Shown in pieces: positions 34,300 through 42,139 of a stretch of 64,000 nt of DNA. The stretch lies in assembly GCA_029555415.1 (NCBI GenBank), contig JAKPSI010000082.1:1-64000 (forward strand), in the 5' to 3' direction. The first letter of the stretch is position 1; every line of letters begins with the position of its first letter. The position numbers were made by a program, and so were the translations under genes. The DNA comes from Bacteroidota bacterium (GTDB taxonomy: Bacteria; Bacteroidota; Bacteroidia; Chitinophagales; Chitinophagaceae). A model generated the notes under the pieces. That model saw only the letters and a list, made by a program, of their open reading frames with translations. It ran no database searches and was not told where the DNA came from.

Positions 34300-35823
34300 A
34301 TGAGTAACAAAGTTAGAGTCCGCTTCGCCCCCAGCCCCACCGGTGGCCTGCACCTTGGCGGGGTAAGGACCGTTCTGTATAATTATCTGTTCGCGAAACA
34401 CCATGGCGGTGATTTCATATTGCGTATTGAAGACACCGATCAGAACCGTTATGTGGAAGGTGCGGAGCAATACATCCTTGATTGTTTGAAATGGGCCGGA
34501 CTGGAACCGGATGAAAGTCCTGTCCATGGCGGCGCCTTCGGCCCCTACCGCCAGAGCGAACGCAAAGCCATGTACCGTCAGTATGCGGAACAACTGGTGA
34601 ATGATGGTTACGCTTACTATGCATTCGATACGCCGGAAGACCTGGAAAAGATGCGGGAGACACATAAGTCGGCCGACAATCCTTCACCCCAATACGATCA
34701 CCATGTGCGGATGAAGATGCGGAATTCACTCAACCTGACGGCCGATGAAACGAAAGCCTTACTGGATGCCGGTACCCGTCACGTGATCCGTATCAAAATG
34801 CCACAGGGTGAAACGATCGGCTTCACGGACATGATCCGCGGATATATCGAATTCGAAACATCTCTTGTGGATGATAAAGTATTACTGAAAGCGGATGGCA
34901 TGCCCACGTATCACCTCGCAGTGGTGGTGGACGACTACAGCATGAAGATCACACACGCCTTCCGTGGCGAAGAATGGTTACCGAGTGCACCGGTGCATCT
35001 GCTGCTCTGGAAATATTTAGGCTGGCATGACCAAATGCCGCAATGGGCGCACCTGCCGCTGATCCTGGGACCGAATGGCAAACTCAGTAAGCGTGATGGC
35101 GCGAAATACGGATTCCCGGTATTCGCGATGAACTGGAAGGATCCCAAAACAGGCGAACTGACCGAAGGATTCCGTGAAAAAGGATTTTTACCCGAGGCTT
35201 TCATCAACCTGCTGGCGCTGCTGGGCTGGAATGACGGTACAGAAAAAGAAATTTTTACGAAAGCAGAACTCATCGAAAAATTCTCACTGGAACGCGTACA
35301 TGCGGCCGGTGCGAAATTCGATTATGAGAAAGCGAAGTGGTTCAATCACGAATGGGTGAAACAGTCGGTAGTCGGTAGTCTGGAGTCGGTAGTCAGGGGC
35401 ATTCTGGAAGAGAAAGGACTTAGTATTCCTGATGAAGCATTCCTCAGAAAAGTAATTGGTCTGGTGAAAGAGCGTTGCACATTGCTGCCTGATTTCGCGG
35501 AGCAGGCATCGTTCTTCTTCAAAAGTCCGGTGGAATATGACCTCGCGGCCGTAAAACCCAAATGGAGTGAGGCGAAGGACGCGTTCTTCAAAGTACTCAT
35601 CGCGCAATATGAAACCGTGAACTGGTCCGCTGCGGATCTCGAAGCATCCTTCAAGGAACTCGCGACAGCCAAAGCGATCAAACCCGGAGAACTGCTGCTG
35701 CCACTGCGTATCATGCTGGTGGGTGGGAAATTTGGGCCGGGGGTTTTTGATATTATGGAAGTGATCGGGAAGGAAGAGAGTTTTAAACGTGTTGCTGATG
35801 CATTGGTGGCATTTGGAGGCTGA
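34300..35823 (+). CDS. gltX: Glutamyl-tRNA synthetase
   Basis: A 507-residue class I aminoacyl-tRNA synthetase. The HIGH-type motif is FAPSPTGGLHLGG and the KMSKS-type motif is KLSKRDGAKYGF; the ILRIEDTDQNRY and YHLAVVVDDY blocks also match. An array of five 7-bp units lies inside the frame at 35363-35397 (protein VKQSVVGSLESVVRG, in the anticodon-binding part), related to intergenic arrays elsewhere in the window. The frame stays open, and the rest of the C-terminal domain looks normal. Confidence 0.95.
   Translation: MSNKVRVRFAPSPTGGLHLGGVRTVLYNYLFAKHHGGDFILRIEDTDQNRYVEGAEQYILDCLKWAGLEPDESPVHGGAFGPYRQSERKAMYRQYAEQLVNDGYAYYAFDTPEDLEKMRETHKSADNPSPQYDHHVRMKMRNSLNLTADETKALLDAGTRHVIRIKMPQGETIGFTDMIRGYIEFETSLVDDKVLLKADGMPTYHLAVVVDDYSMKITHAFRGEEWLPSAPVHLLLWKYLGWHDQMPQWAHLPLILGPNGKLSKRDGAKYGFPVFAMNWKDPKTGELTEGFREKGFLPEAFINLLALLGWNDGTEKEIFTKAELIEKFSLERVHAAGAKFDYEKAKWFNHEWVKQSVVGSLESVVRGILEEKGLSIPDEAFLRKVIGLVKERCTLLPDFAEQASFFFKSPVEYDLAAVKPKWSEAKDAFFKVLIAQYETVNWSAADLEASFKELATAKAIKPGELLLPLRIMLVGGKFGPGVFDIMEVIGKEESFKRVADALVAFGG
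35363..35397. repeat. Heptamer array inside gltX, word AGTCGGT
   Basis: Five 7-bp units: AGTCGGT, AGTCGGT, AGTCTGG, AGTCGGT, AGTCAGG. This is the only array of its kind found inside a coding frame. The word is close to the reverse complement of GACTATC/GACTACC at 3626-3660. Confidence 0.8.
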
Positions 35824-35829
35824 TGAATG

Positions 35830-36194
35830 TTGAGGGTTGAGGGTTGCGGGTTGCCGGTTGCGGGTTGCCGGTTGCGGGTTACGGGTTGCGGGTTGAGGGT
35901 TGAGGGTTGCCTTCTAAGGATCTCTATTTAAAGAAAGTTAGTTAGAATATACTGCCAACTGCTTACTGCTAACTGTTACTTATCACCAGAAATCAAGTCA
36001 AGGACACATAGCTAAAAGCTTAAACACTTAGGGCACTTAGGCACATAGATACACATAGAAAAGGGCACATAGCTCTTGAAACGGGATTTTTTTCTATTAC
36101 ATCTTACCTATCACCTCTTACCTTTTACCTATTACCTATCCCCTATTACCTGACATTCTCCATTATCCATTTTCCATTATCAATTATTCATCAT
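35830..36194. repeat. Block of five different heptamer arrays filling the gltX-aldo/keto reductase gap
   Basis: The gap is almost all repeat. TTGCGGG-type units, 11 copies, at 35830-35906 (starting 6 bases after the gltX stop). ACTGCTA-type, four copies, at 35951-35978. A looser CACATAG/CACTTAG part at about 36003-36072. TTACCTA-type, eight copies, at 36097-36152. CCATTAT-type, six copies, at 36153-36194, which runs over the stop codon of the aldo/keto reductase gene (36191-36193). No gene seen. Confidence 0.85.
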
Positions 36195-37180
36195 CCTTGC
36201 TTCCGTATCATCTCCATGATCACCCCAAACTCCATCTCCCCCAATCCCTCGATCAACTCCCTGTCCTTTCCATCCAGCTTGAACAATCCTGAGGTATTAT
36301 CTGTCGCGTGCGCAGCCGAACGTATACCCGGTATCACCACCGATACTTCCGGATAACTGAGGATATAGCTGAGCGCGAGTTGTGTTTTCGTACAACCATA
36401 TTTATTGCAAAGTGCCCAGACTGGTTCCAGGGCTTTAGCACAGGCTTCAACGATGGCGGGTGTCACGCGGTTCTTGCGGTGATCATTTTCGGAAAATGCA
36501 ATGCTCTTGTCGAATTTACCGGTCAGTAATCCGAATTGCAAAGGCATGCGGGCGATGATGCCAAAACCCTTTTGAGCGCTGGCTTTCAGCAGGGGCAGTG
36601 CTTTTTGATTGAGGATATTCAGCACCAGCTGAAAACCGGATCCTGCATTGTTTTGTAACAAATATTCCGCCTCCGGCAAAGGCTCAAATGTATTGAGCGA
36701 TAAACCCCAGTAACGGATCTTCCCTTCTTTCTGTAATTGATTCATGGCCGCGATGCAGAGTCCTGATTGCAAATGCTCCATACGCGCGGAATGCAACTGA
36801 TAATAATCGATATGATCGCGCTTCAGTCGGCGCAAAGAAGCTTCACAGGCTTTTAAGATATAGTCGGGGTCATAATCGATCGTGAATTTTTCATCCCGCG
36901 ATACATTCCCCACTTTGGTGGCAATGAGCACTTCTTTTTCCTTGCTGATCGTTTTACCCAGAATAGTTTCCGAGTGACCGAGCCCGTAAATATCAGCGGT
37001 ATCGAAGAAGTTGATACCGAGATCGAGCGATTTCTTGATAGCCGCGACGGAATCATTATCGTCCACATCACCCCAACCGATCGCCGTTTGACCGATCATG
37101 GCCCCGCCGCCGATGGCCCAGGCGCCGAAACCGACTTCGCTGACCCGGAGGTCCGTATTCCCGAATTTCCTGTATTGCAT
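36191..37180 (-). CDS. Aldo/keto reductase
   Basis: The start is the ATG at 37180 ([19 protein letters not shown]); the frame upstream is not conserved-looking. The 329-residue TIM-barrel NAD(P)H-dependent oxidoreductase has [15 protein letters not shown] with the catalytic Asp and Tyr, ATKVG with the catalytic Lys, and DYYQLHS with the His. The C-terminal [15 protein letters not shown] block binds the cofactor phosphate. The substrate is unknown. It diverges from the B12-binding gene over 57 bases. Confidence 0.92.
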   Translation of the reverse strand: MQYRKFGNTDLRVSEVGFGAWAIGGGAMIGQTAIGWGDVDDNDSVAAIKKSLDLGINFFDTADIYGLGHSETILGKTISKEKEVLIATKVGNVSRDEKFTIDYDPDYILKACEASLRRLKRDHIDYYQLHSARMEHLQSGLCIAAMNQLQKEGKIRYWGLSLNTFEPLPEAEYLLQNNAGSGFQLVLNILNQKALPLLKASAQKGFGIIARMPLQFGLLTGKFDKSIAFSENDHRKNRVTPAIVEACAKALEPVWALCNKYGCTKTQLALSYILSYPEVSVVIPGIRSAAHATDNTSGLFKLDGKDRELIEGLGEMEFGVIMEMIRKQG

Positions 37181-37212
37181 GACCGAATTTACTGGCTCTG
37201 GCCGAAACCCTG

Positions 37213-37220
37213 TAATTTTG
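37213..37220 (+). promoter_or_regulatory. -7 box for the B12-binding protein gene
   Basis: TAATTTTG matches TAnnTTTG exactly and lies 17 bases before the ATG at 37238. Confidence 0.5.
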
Positions 37221-37237
37221 TAATATATAATTACGGT

Positions 37238-37645
37238 ATGAACAGACCTCTCCGTGTACTGGTTGCGAAAGTTGGCCTGGATGGCCACGATCGCGGTGCC
37301 AAAGTGATCGCCACCGCATTAAGGGATGCGGGCATGGAAGTGATTTATACCGGCCTGCGCCAGACACCTGAAATGGTGGTGAATGCCGCGCTGCAGGAAG
37401 ATGTGGATGCCATCGGCATCAGTATCCTGTCCGGCGCACACATGACGGTTTTCCCCAAGCTGATCAAACTGATGAAGGAAAAGGACATGCACGATGTACT
37501 CCTCACCGGCGGCGGTATCATCCCGGAAGAGGACATGAACGCGCTGCATGAACTGGGCGTCGGAAAATTATTTGCCCCCGGGACACCGACATCCGCGATC
37601 AGTGATTATATTAGCGAATGGGTAAAGGAACACCGTTCCTTCTGA
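37238..37645 (+). CDS. Stand-alone cobalamin-binding domain (methylmalonyl-CoA mutase C-terminal type)
   Basis: A 135-residue protein starting at [20 protein letters not shown]. The frame is open further upstream but lacks conservation there. It contains the B12-binding DxHxxG motif (DGHDRG, His is the lower cobalt ligand), the SILSGAH segment and [12 protein letters not shown], all as in the small subunit domain of methylmalonyl-CoA mutase. No mutase large subunit or MeaB GTPase is adjacent. It could be a mutase subunit acting with a distant partner. Confidence 0.9.
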   Translation: MNRPLRVLVAKVGLDGHDRGAKVIATALRDAGMEVIYTGLRQTPEMVVNAALQEDVDAIGISILSGAHMTVFPKLIKLMKEKDMHDVLLTGGGIIPEEDMNALHELGVGKLFAPGTPTSAISDYISEWVKEHRSF

Positions 37646-37711
37646 CCTGACGGCCCGCACCATTGCTTCCCAACATCAGAAGACAAATCATTTTTTGTAA
37701 AATTTTCCATT

Positions 37712-39160
37712 ATGGAGGATCGGTCATTGCTTTCCGGTTACAGCCTGCAACCCCGTGTATGGGATGAGATGTTCGATGAATCGGGCATCCGTCCGGTATT
37801 CCGAAAATTCGTGGAAGCGATCCAGAACCTGGATGCCGGTGAAATGAACCATAAGGATGACCTGGCCAAGAAACTCTTCATGAGCCAGGGCATCACCTTC
37901 ACGGTGTACAGCAGTGGTGAAGGCATTGAGAAGATCTTCCCTTTCGATATCGTTCCCCGCATCATCACGGCCGCTGAATGGCTCCACATTGAAGAAGGGA
38001 TCAAACAAAGACTGAGAGCACTCAATATTTTTCTGAAGGATATCTATCATCAGCAGTTCATCCTGAAAGACGGGATCGTGCCGGCACGACTGGTCTATTC
38101 CTGTCCCAATTTCATCCGCCCGATGATGAACGTAACGGTGCCGTACGATATCTACACGCATATCTCAGGTATCGACCTGATCCGTGATCATGACGGCACC
38201 TACTATGTGCTGGAAGATAACCTGCGCACGCCTTCCGGCGTTTCTTACATGCTGGAGAACCGCAGTATCACCTACCGCATCTTCCCTGATCTGTTGCCGA
38301 AGAACAATGTACGTTCGGTGAAGGATTATCCGGACCTGCTGCTCAAGAACCTGATGGGGCTGGCGCAACAGCATAAATCGAATCCGACCGTTGTATTGCT
38401 CACACCGGGCATTTATAATTCCGCATACTTTGAACACAGCACCCTTGCCCGTATGATGGGCATTGAACTGGTGGAAGGAAATGACCTGGTGGTGGATGAT
38501 CACCGTGTGTACATGAAAACGACAAGAGGGCTGAAACAGGTGGATGTGATCTACCGCCGCGTGGATGATGAATTCATCGATCCGCTGGTGTTCCGTGCCG
38601 ACAGTATGCTGGGTGTACCCGGCATCTATGGCGCTTACCGAAAGGGCAATGTGGCCATCGTGAACGCGATGGGTAATGGCGTAGCGGATGATAAAGCCGT
38701 GTATTCCTATGTGCCCGATATGATCCGTTATTATCTGAATGAGGAACCGATCCTGAAGAATGTACCGACCTATCAGTTAGCGGATGCGGACAACCGCAAG
38801 ATGGTATTTGAGAAAATGGACCAGATGGTGATCAAACGCACCAATGAATCCGGCGGCTACGGCATGCTCATCGGCAGCGCGGCCACGGAAAAACAGATGG
38901 AGGAATTCAAAGCCGCCATCCTGGATGATCCGCGCAGCTTCATCGCCCAGCCGATCATCAATCTTTCTTCCGCGCCCTGCTATATCAATGGTGTGCTGCA
39001 GCCCCGTCGTGTGGACCTGCGCCCCTACGCGTTGTACGGCCCTGACGGTATTGATATTGTTCCCGGCGGACTGACACGTGTGGCTTTGAAAGAAGGATCG
39101 CTGGTGGTGAATTCGTCGCAGGGGGGAGGGAGTAAGGATACATGGGTGCTTGAAGAGTGA
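37712..39160 (+). CDS. Circularly permuted ATP-grasp protein
   Basis: A 482-residue protein of the CP_ATPgrasp family (formerly DUF404/DUF407). Blocks visible include YSCPNFIRPMMNVTVPYDIY, HDGTYYVLEDNLRTPSGVSY, VIYRRVDDEFIDPLVF, and the ATP part KRTNESGGYGMLIGSAA. It is the first gene of a trio with alpha-E and transglutaminase-like proteins, widely found together and thought to make or modify peptides by amide-bond formation; the product is unknown. A heptamer array begins at its stop codon. Confidence 0.92.
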   Translation: MEDRSLLSGYSLQPRVWDEMFDESGIRPVFRKFVEAIQNLDAGEMNHKDDLAKKLFMSQGITFTVYSSGEGIEKIFPFDIVPRIITAAEWLHIEEGIKQRLRALNIFLKDIYHQQFILKDGIVPARLVYSCPNFIRPMMNVTVPYDIYTHISGIDLIRDHDGTYYVLEDNLRTPSGVSYMLENRSITYRIFPDLLPKNNVRSVKDYPDLLLKNLMGLAQQHKSNPTVVLLTPGIYNSAYFEHSTLARMMGIELVEGNDLVVDDHRVYMKTTRGLKQVDVIYRRVDDEFIDPLVFRADSMLGVPGIYGAYRKGNVAIVNAMGNGVADDKAVYSYVPDMIRYYLNEEPILKNVPTYQLADADNRKMVFEKMDQMVIKRTNESGGYGMLIGSAATEKQMEEFKAAILDDPRSFIAQPIINLSSAPCYINGVLQPRRVDLRPYALYGPDGIDIVPGGLTRVALKEGSLVVNSSQGGGSKDTWVLEE

Positions 39161-39390
39161 AGAATGGAAAATTATTAATTAAAAATTAATAATTAATAAT
39201 TAATACAAGCGTCATTAAAGAATTACGACCACTAAAGTCAAGAAATGCGTAGAACAGTAAATAATCATACCCTATGTGTGTATTATCTATGTGGCCTTTG
39301 TGCCTATGTGACAAATCAAATGTTTCTATTTAAAGGAATTAAGATTGTGTGGAAAGCAATTCTTAATTTTTAATTTATAATTTTTAATTC
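39151..39390. repeat. Heptamer arrays around a core between the ATP-grasp and alpha-E genes
   Basis: Starting inside the last codons of the ATP-grasp gene, TGAAGAG, TGAAGAA, TGGAAAA lead into AATTATT, AATTAAA and three AATTAAT units (39170-39204). At the far end are TTAATTT, TTAATTT, ATAATTT, TTAATTC (39363-39390), the same A/T word inverted. The core holds CTATGTG copies at 39272, 39287 and 39304, the last within CTATGTGACAAATCAA as at 34254. Confidence 0.75.
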
Positions 39391-39400
39391 ATCATCGTTC

Positions 39401-40336
39401 ATGCTGAGCCGCGTCGCTGATTCCGTTTTCTGGATGGCCCGATACATGGAGCGTACAACGGGTATACTGCGTTTATTGCGGACCAATTTCATTTCTTCAC
39501 AGGATGAGGTGAAGGATTTCAGCTGGAATCAGGTGCTGGCGAATTACAGCGGCCTGAACGCCGAAGAAGCCGCACTGTTATCAACCGATTCCCGGAAAGT
39601 ATTGCAGCACCTGCTGCTAGAACGTGAGAACCCGGCTTCAGTGATCAATAACATCACCCGCGCCCGGGAGAATGCCCGCGCTGTTCAGGACCATATCACG
39701 AAAGAAGTCTGGCAATGTCTCAATGAATATTACCACCTGATCCGCAATCCGAATATTGAGATCCAGATAAAGTCGGGCGACCCCGTTTCCGCACTGGATC
39801 AGTTATTACAGCACGGTTTACTCTATCACGGAACCGTTGATGTGACCATGGCCCGGGGTGAGGGTTTCAATTACCTGAGTATCGGAAAATATTTAGAGCG
39901 GGCGATACTTTCGGCGGATATGCTGCAGATCAAACTGATCGAGCTTAAATATGATCTGAATGAGCCCGTGGAAGTACCCGCGATGCGTTATTTGTTGTAT
40001 TCCCTGGCTGGATATGAATTATACCTGAAAAGCCACCGCGGTAATTTCCAGGTGGATGAAGTGATCCGGCAGATCCTGTACAATACGGCATTCCCGCATT
40101 CCGTGTTGTATTGCCTGCAGCAATTGTCGCGCTACTTTGAACGCCTCAAAACAGAAAGCCTGCCGGAAAGCTACGACCAGCTGGAGTTCCTGATCGGCAA
40201 GGCGATGAATAACCTGAAGTACAGTACCGTGCATGCGGAGGACAGTGAATCATTGAAACGATTATTGCATCAAACCCGTTCCGAACTGCTGGGCATTGCA
40301 GGCGCATTGAACCAGCATTATTTCGGACATTCCTAA
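39401..40336 (+). CDS. Alpha-E domain protein
   Basis: A 311-residue mostly helical protein of the alpha-E family. The start MLSRVADSVFWMARYMERTTG is the family signature, and the WQVLA, ENPASVINNITRARENARAVQ and LYHGTVDVTMARGEGFNYLS blocks also match. The family always accompanies CP-ATP-grasp and transglutaminase-like proteins but has no proven biochemical role. It is 12 bases before the transglutaminase gene. Confidence 0.9.
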   Translation: MLSRVADSVFWMARYMERTTGILRLLRTNFISSQDEVKDFSWNQVLANYSGLNAEEAALLSTDSRKVLQHLLLERENPASVINNITRARENARAVQDHITKEVWQCLNEYYHLIRNPNIEIQIKSGDPVSALDQLLQHGLLYHGTVDVTMARGEGFNYLSIGKYLERAILSADMLQIKLIELKYDLNEPVEVPAMRYLLYSLAGYELYLKSHRGNFQVDEVIRQILYNTAFPHSVLYCLQQLSRYFERLKTESLPESYDQLEFLIGKAMNNLKYSTVHAEDSESLKRLLHQTRSELLGIAGALNQHYFGHS

Positions 40337-40348
40337 ACAAACCCTGAC

Positions 40349-41305
40349 ATGTCTTTTTACGCGATCAAACATATCACCCGTTATACTTACGCTGAACCGG
40401 TCATTGACAGTGCCAATCAGGTATTGCTGTTCCCGGTGAATGATGAATACCAGGAAGTGAAGAAGCATGAACTCCTGATCACCCAGACCCCTTCCATTGA
40501 AGTGTTCACGGATTATTTCGGGAATCAGGTGGGCATCTTCAGTCTCATCAAACCACACAAGGAATTACTGATCCGCTCCCTCATTGAAGTGGAGACGAAG
40601 GAAGTGCCGGTGCCCACTGATGAACTGCCTGTTGCTACACAATGGAGCATGCTGGAAGAGGCGCAGTTCCAGTTCCCGATGATGGATTTCCTGATCGGCG
40701 AAAAATTCGAAGCGCTGGATGCCGTCACCAAAGAAGCGATGGCTTTTAAAACAGCGGGGAGTACACCTTTTGCAGTCGCAAAAACATTAGCCGATCTCAT
40801 CTATACCACATTCACCTACCGGAAGGGCATCACTTCCGTTGAGACCGGCATCGATGAGATCTGGAAGTTGAAAGCAGGCGTATGTCAGGACTTCGCGCAT
40901 ATCCTGCTCGTCATGCTGCGTATCGCCGGCATACCGGCGCGTTACGTAAGCGGATATATCTGTCCCAAGAATCATGAACTCCGCGGTGAAGGCGCTACGC
41001 ACGCATGGGTGGAAGCGTATTTGCCGGAATACGGATGGATCGGACTGGACCCGACCAATAATTGTCTGGTCAGTGACCGCCATGTCCGTTTGGCTATTGG
41101 CCGAGATTTCTCCGATTGCACGCCCGTAAAAGGAACCTACAAAGGATCATCCGAACATAGCCTGGAAGTGTCCGTGGTCATCAATAACGGAACAGAGATC
41201 GCTGATGAGGCTGCGGAACAACCGGTGTTCACGTATCAGGTGAACAATCCTGCACGGGTTGATAATTCCTACCGGAAGTTCATGGAGATGCAGCAGCAGC
41301 AATAG
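40349..41305 (+). CDS. Transglutaminase-like protein
   Basis: A 318-residue protein with an N-terminal beta domain (about 1-100) typical of bacterial transglutaminase-like proteins, then a papain-like core with the Cys in WKLKAGVCQDFAHILL, the His in THAWVEAYLPEYGW and the Asp in IGLDPTNN. The triad is complete. In this trio it may act as a peptidase or ligase on the product made with the ATP-grasp partner. Confidence 0.92.
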   Translation: MSFYAIKHITRYTYAEPVIDSANQVLLFPVNDEYQEVKKHELLITQTPSIEVFTDYFGNQVGIFSLIKPHKELLIRSLIEVETKEVPVPTDELPVATQWSMLEEAQFQFPMMDFLIGEKFEALDAVTKEAMAFKTAGSTPFAVAKTLADLIYTTFTYRKGITSVETGIDEIWKLKAGVCQDFAHILLVMLRIAGIPARYVSGYICPKNHELRGEGATHAWVEAYLPEYGWIGLDPTNNCLVSDRHVRLAIGRDFSDCTPVKGTYKGSSEHSLEVSVVINNGTEIADEAAEQPVFTYQVNNPARVDNSYRKFMEMQQQQ

Positions 41306-41340
41306 TCCTGCCCCATCTTTCACCTGCCGTTATTAATTGC

Positions 41341-41348
41341 TATTTTTG
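41341..41348 (+). promoter_or_regulatory. -7 box for the enoyl-CoA hydratase gene
   Basis: TATTTTTG fits TAnnTTTG and lies 14 bases before the ATG. Confidence 0.45.
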
Positions 41349-41362
41349 GCAAAACGTTTCCC

Positions 41363-42139
41363 ATGTATCAAACCCTGCTCCTCCATGCCGAAAATGGCAT
41401 CCTGACCATTACCATTAACCGCCCCGACAAACTGAATGCGCTCAACAAAACCGTGTTCGATGAATTAAACAAGGCGCTGGATGAACTGGCAGGGAATGCG
41501 GAACTGAAATCCGCCATTATCACCGGTGCAGGACCCAAGGCATTTGTAGCCGGAGCGGATATTTCTGAATTCAATGAATTGAGCAAAGAACAATCCATGC
41601 AATTGGCCAAACGCGGCCAGGATACTTTCTTCCGCATCGAAAATTCTCCCAAACCTATTGTCGCCGCTGTGAATGGATTCGCCCTCGGTGGGGGCTGTGA
41701 ACTCGCCATGGCCTGCCATTTCCGCATCGCATCCGAGAACGCTAAATTCGGACAACCTGAAGTCAATCTGGGTCTCATTCCCGGTTATGGAGGTACACAA
41801 CGTCTTGTTCAATTAGTAGGAAAAGGTAAGGCGATGGAAATGCTGATGAGTGCTGTGCTGATCGATGCATCAGAAGCGAAATCACTCGGTCTGGTGAATC
41901 ATGTCACTCTGCCTGAGATCCTGCTGGAACATACCAAACAAATTCTTACTGTCATCAATACCAAAGCACCACTGGCCGTAGCGGGTTGTATCAAAGCCGC
42001 CAATGCGGTATTTGATGAAACGCAGAATGGTTATGACGCTGAGGTCAGGGAATTCGGCAACTGCTTTGATACCGAAGATAAACAAGAAGGCATCGCTGCA
42101 TTCCTTGAAAAACGCAAAGCCGCGTTCAAAGGACGCTGA
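41363..42139 (+). CDS. Enoyl-CoA hydratase/isomerase family protein
   Basis: A 258-residue crotonase-fold enzyme. FVAGADISEF forms part of the CoA oxyanion hole, and GFALGGGCELAMACHFRIASEN and NLGLIPGYGGTQRL carry the two catalytic-type Glu residues (in GGGCELA and GQPEVNLG). Both Glu are present, which supports true hydratase activity on short-chain enoyl-CoA. Its stop touches the stop of the convergent GH29 gene (adjacent bases 42139/42140). Confidence 0.92.
   Translation: MYQTLLLHAENGILTITINRPDKLNALNKTVFDELNKALDELAGNAELKSAIITGAGPKAFVAGADISEFNELSKEQSMQLAKRGQDTFFRIENSPKPIVAAVNGFALGGGCELAMACHFRIASENAKFGQPEVNLGLIPGYGGTQRLVQLVGKGKAMEMLMSAVLIDASEAKSLGLVNHVTLPEILLEHTKQILTVINTKAPLAVAGCIKAANAVFDETQNGYDAEVREFGNCFDTEDKQEGIAAFLEKRKAAFKGR

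Noticed and set aside
35830-36194. CRISPR array
   Set aside because: Units are 7 bp, degenerate and contiguous, with no spacers and no cas genes in the window.
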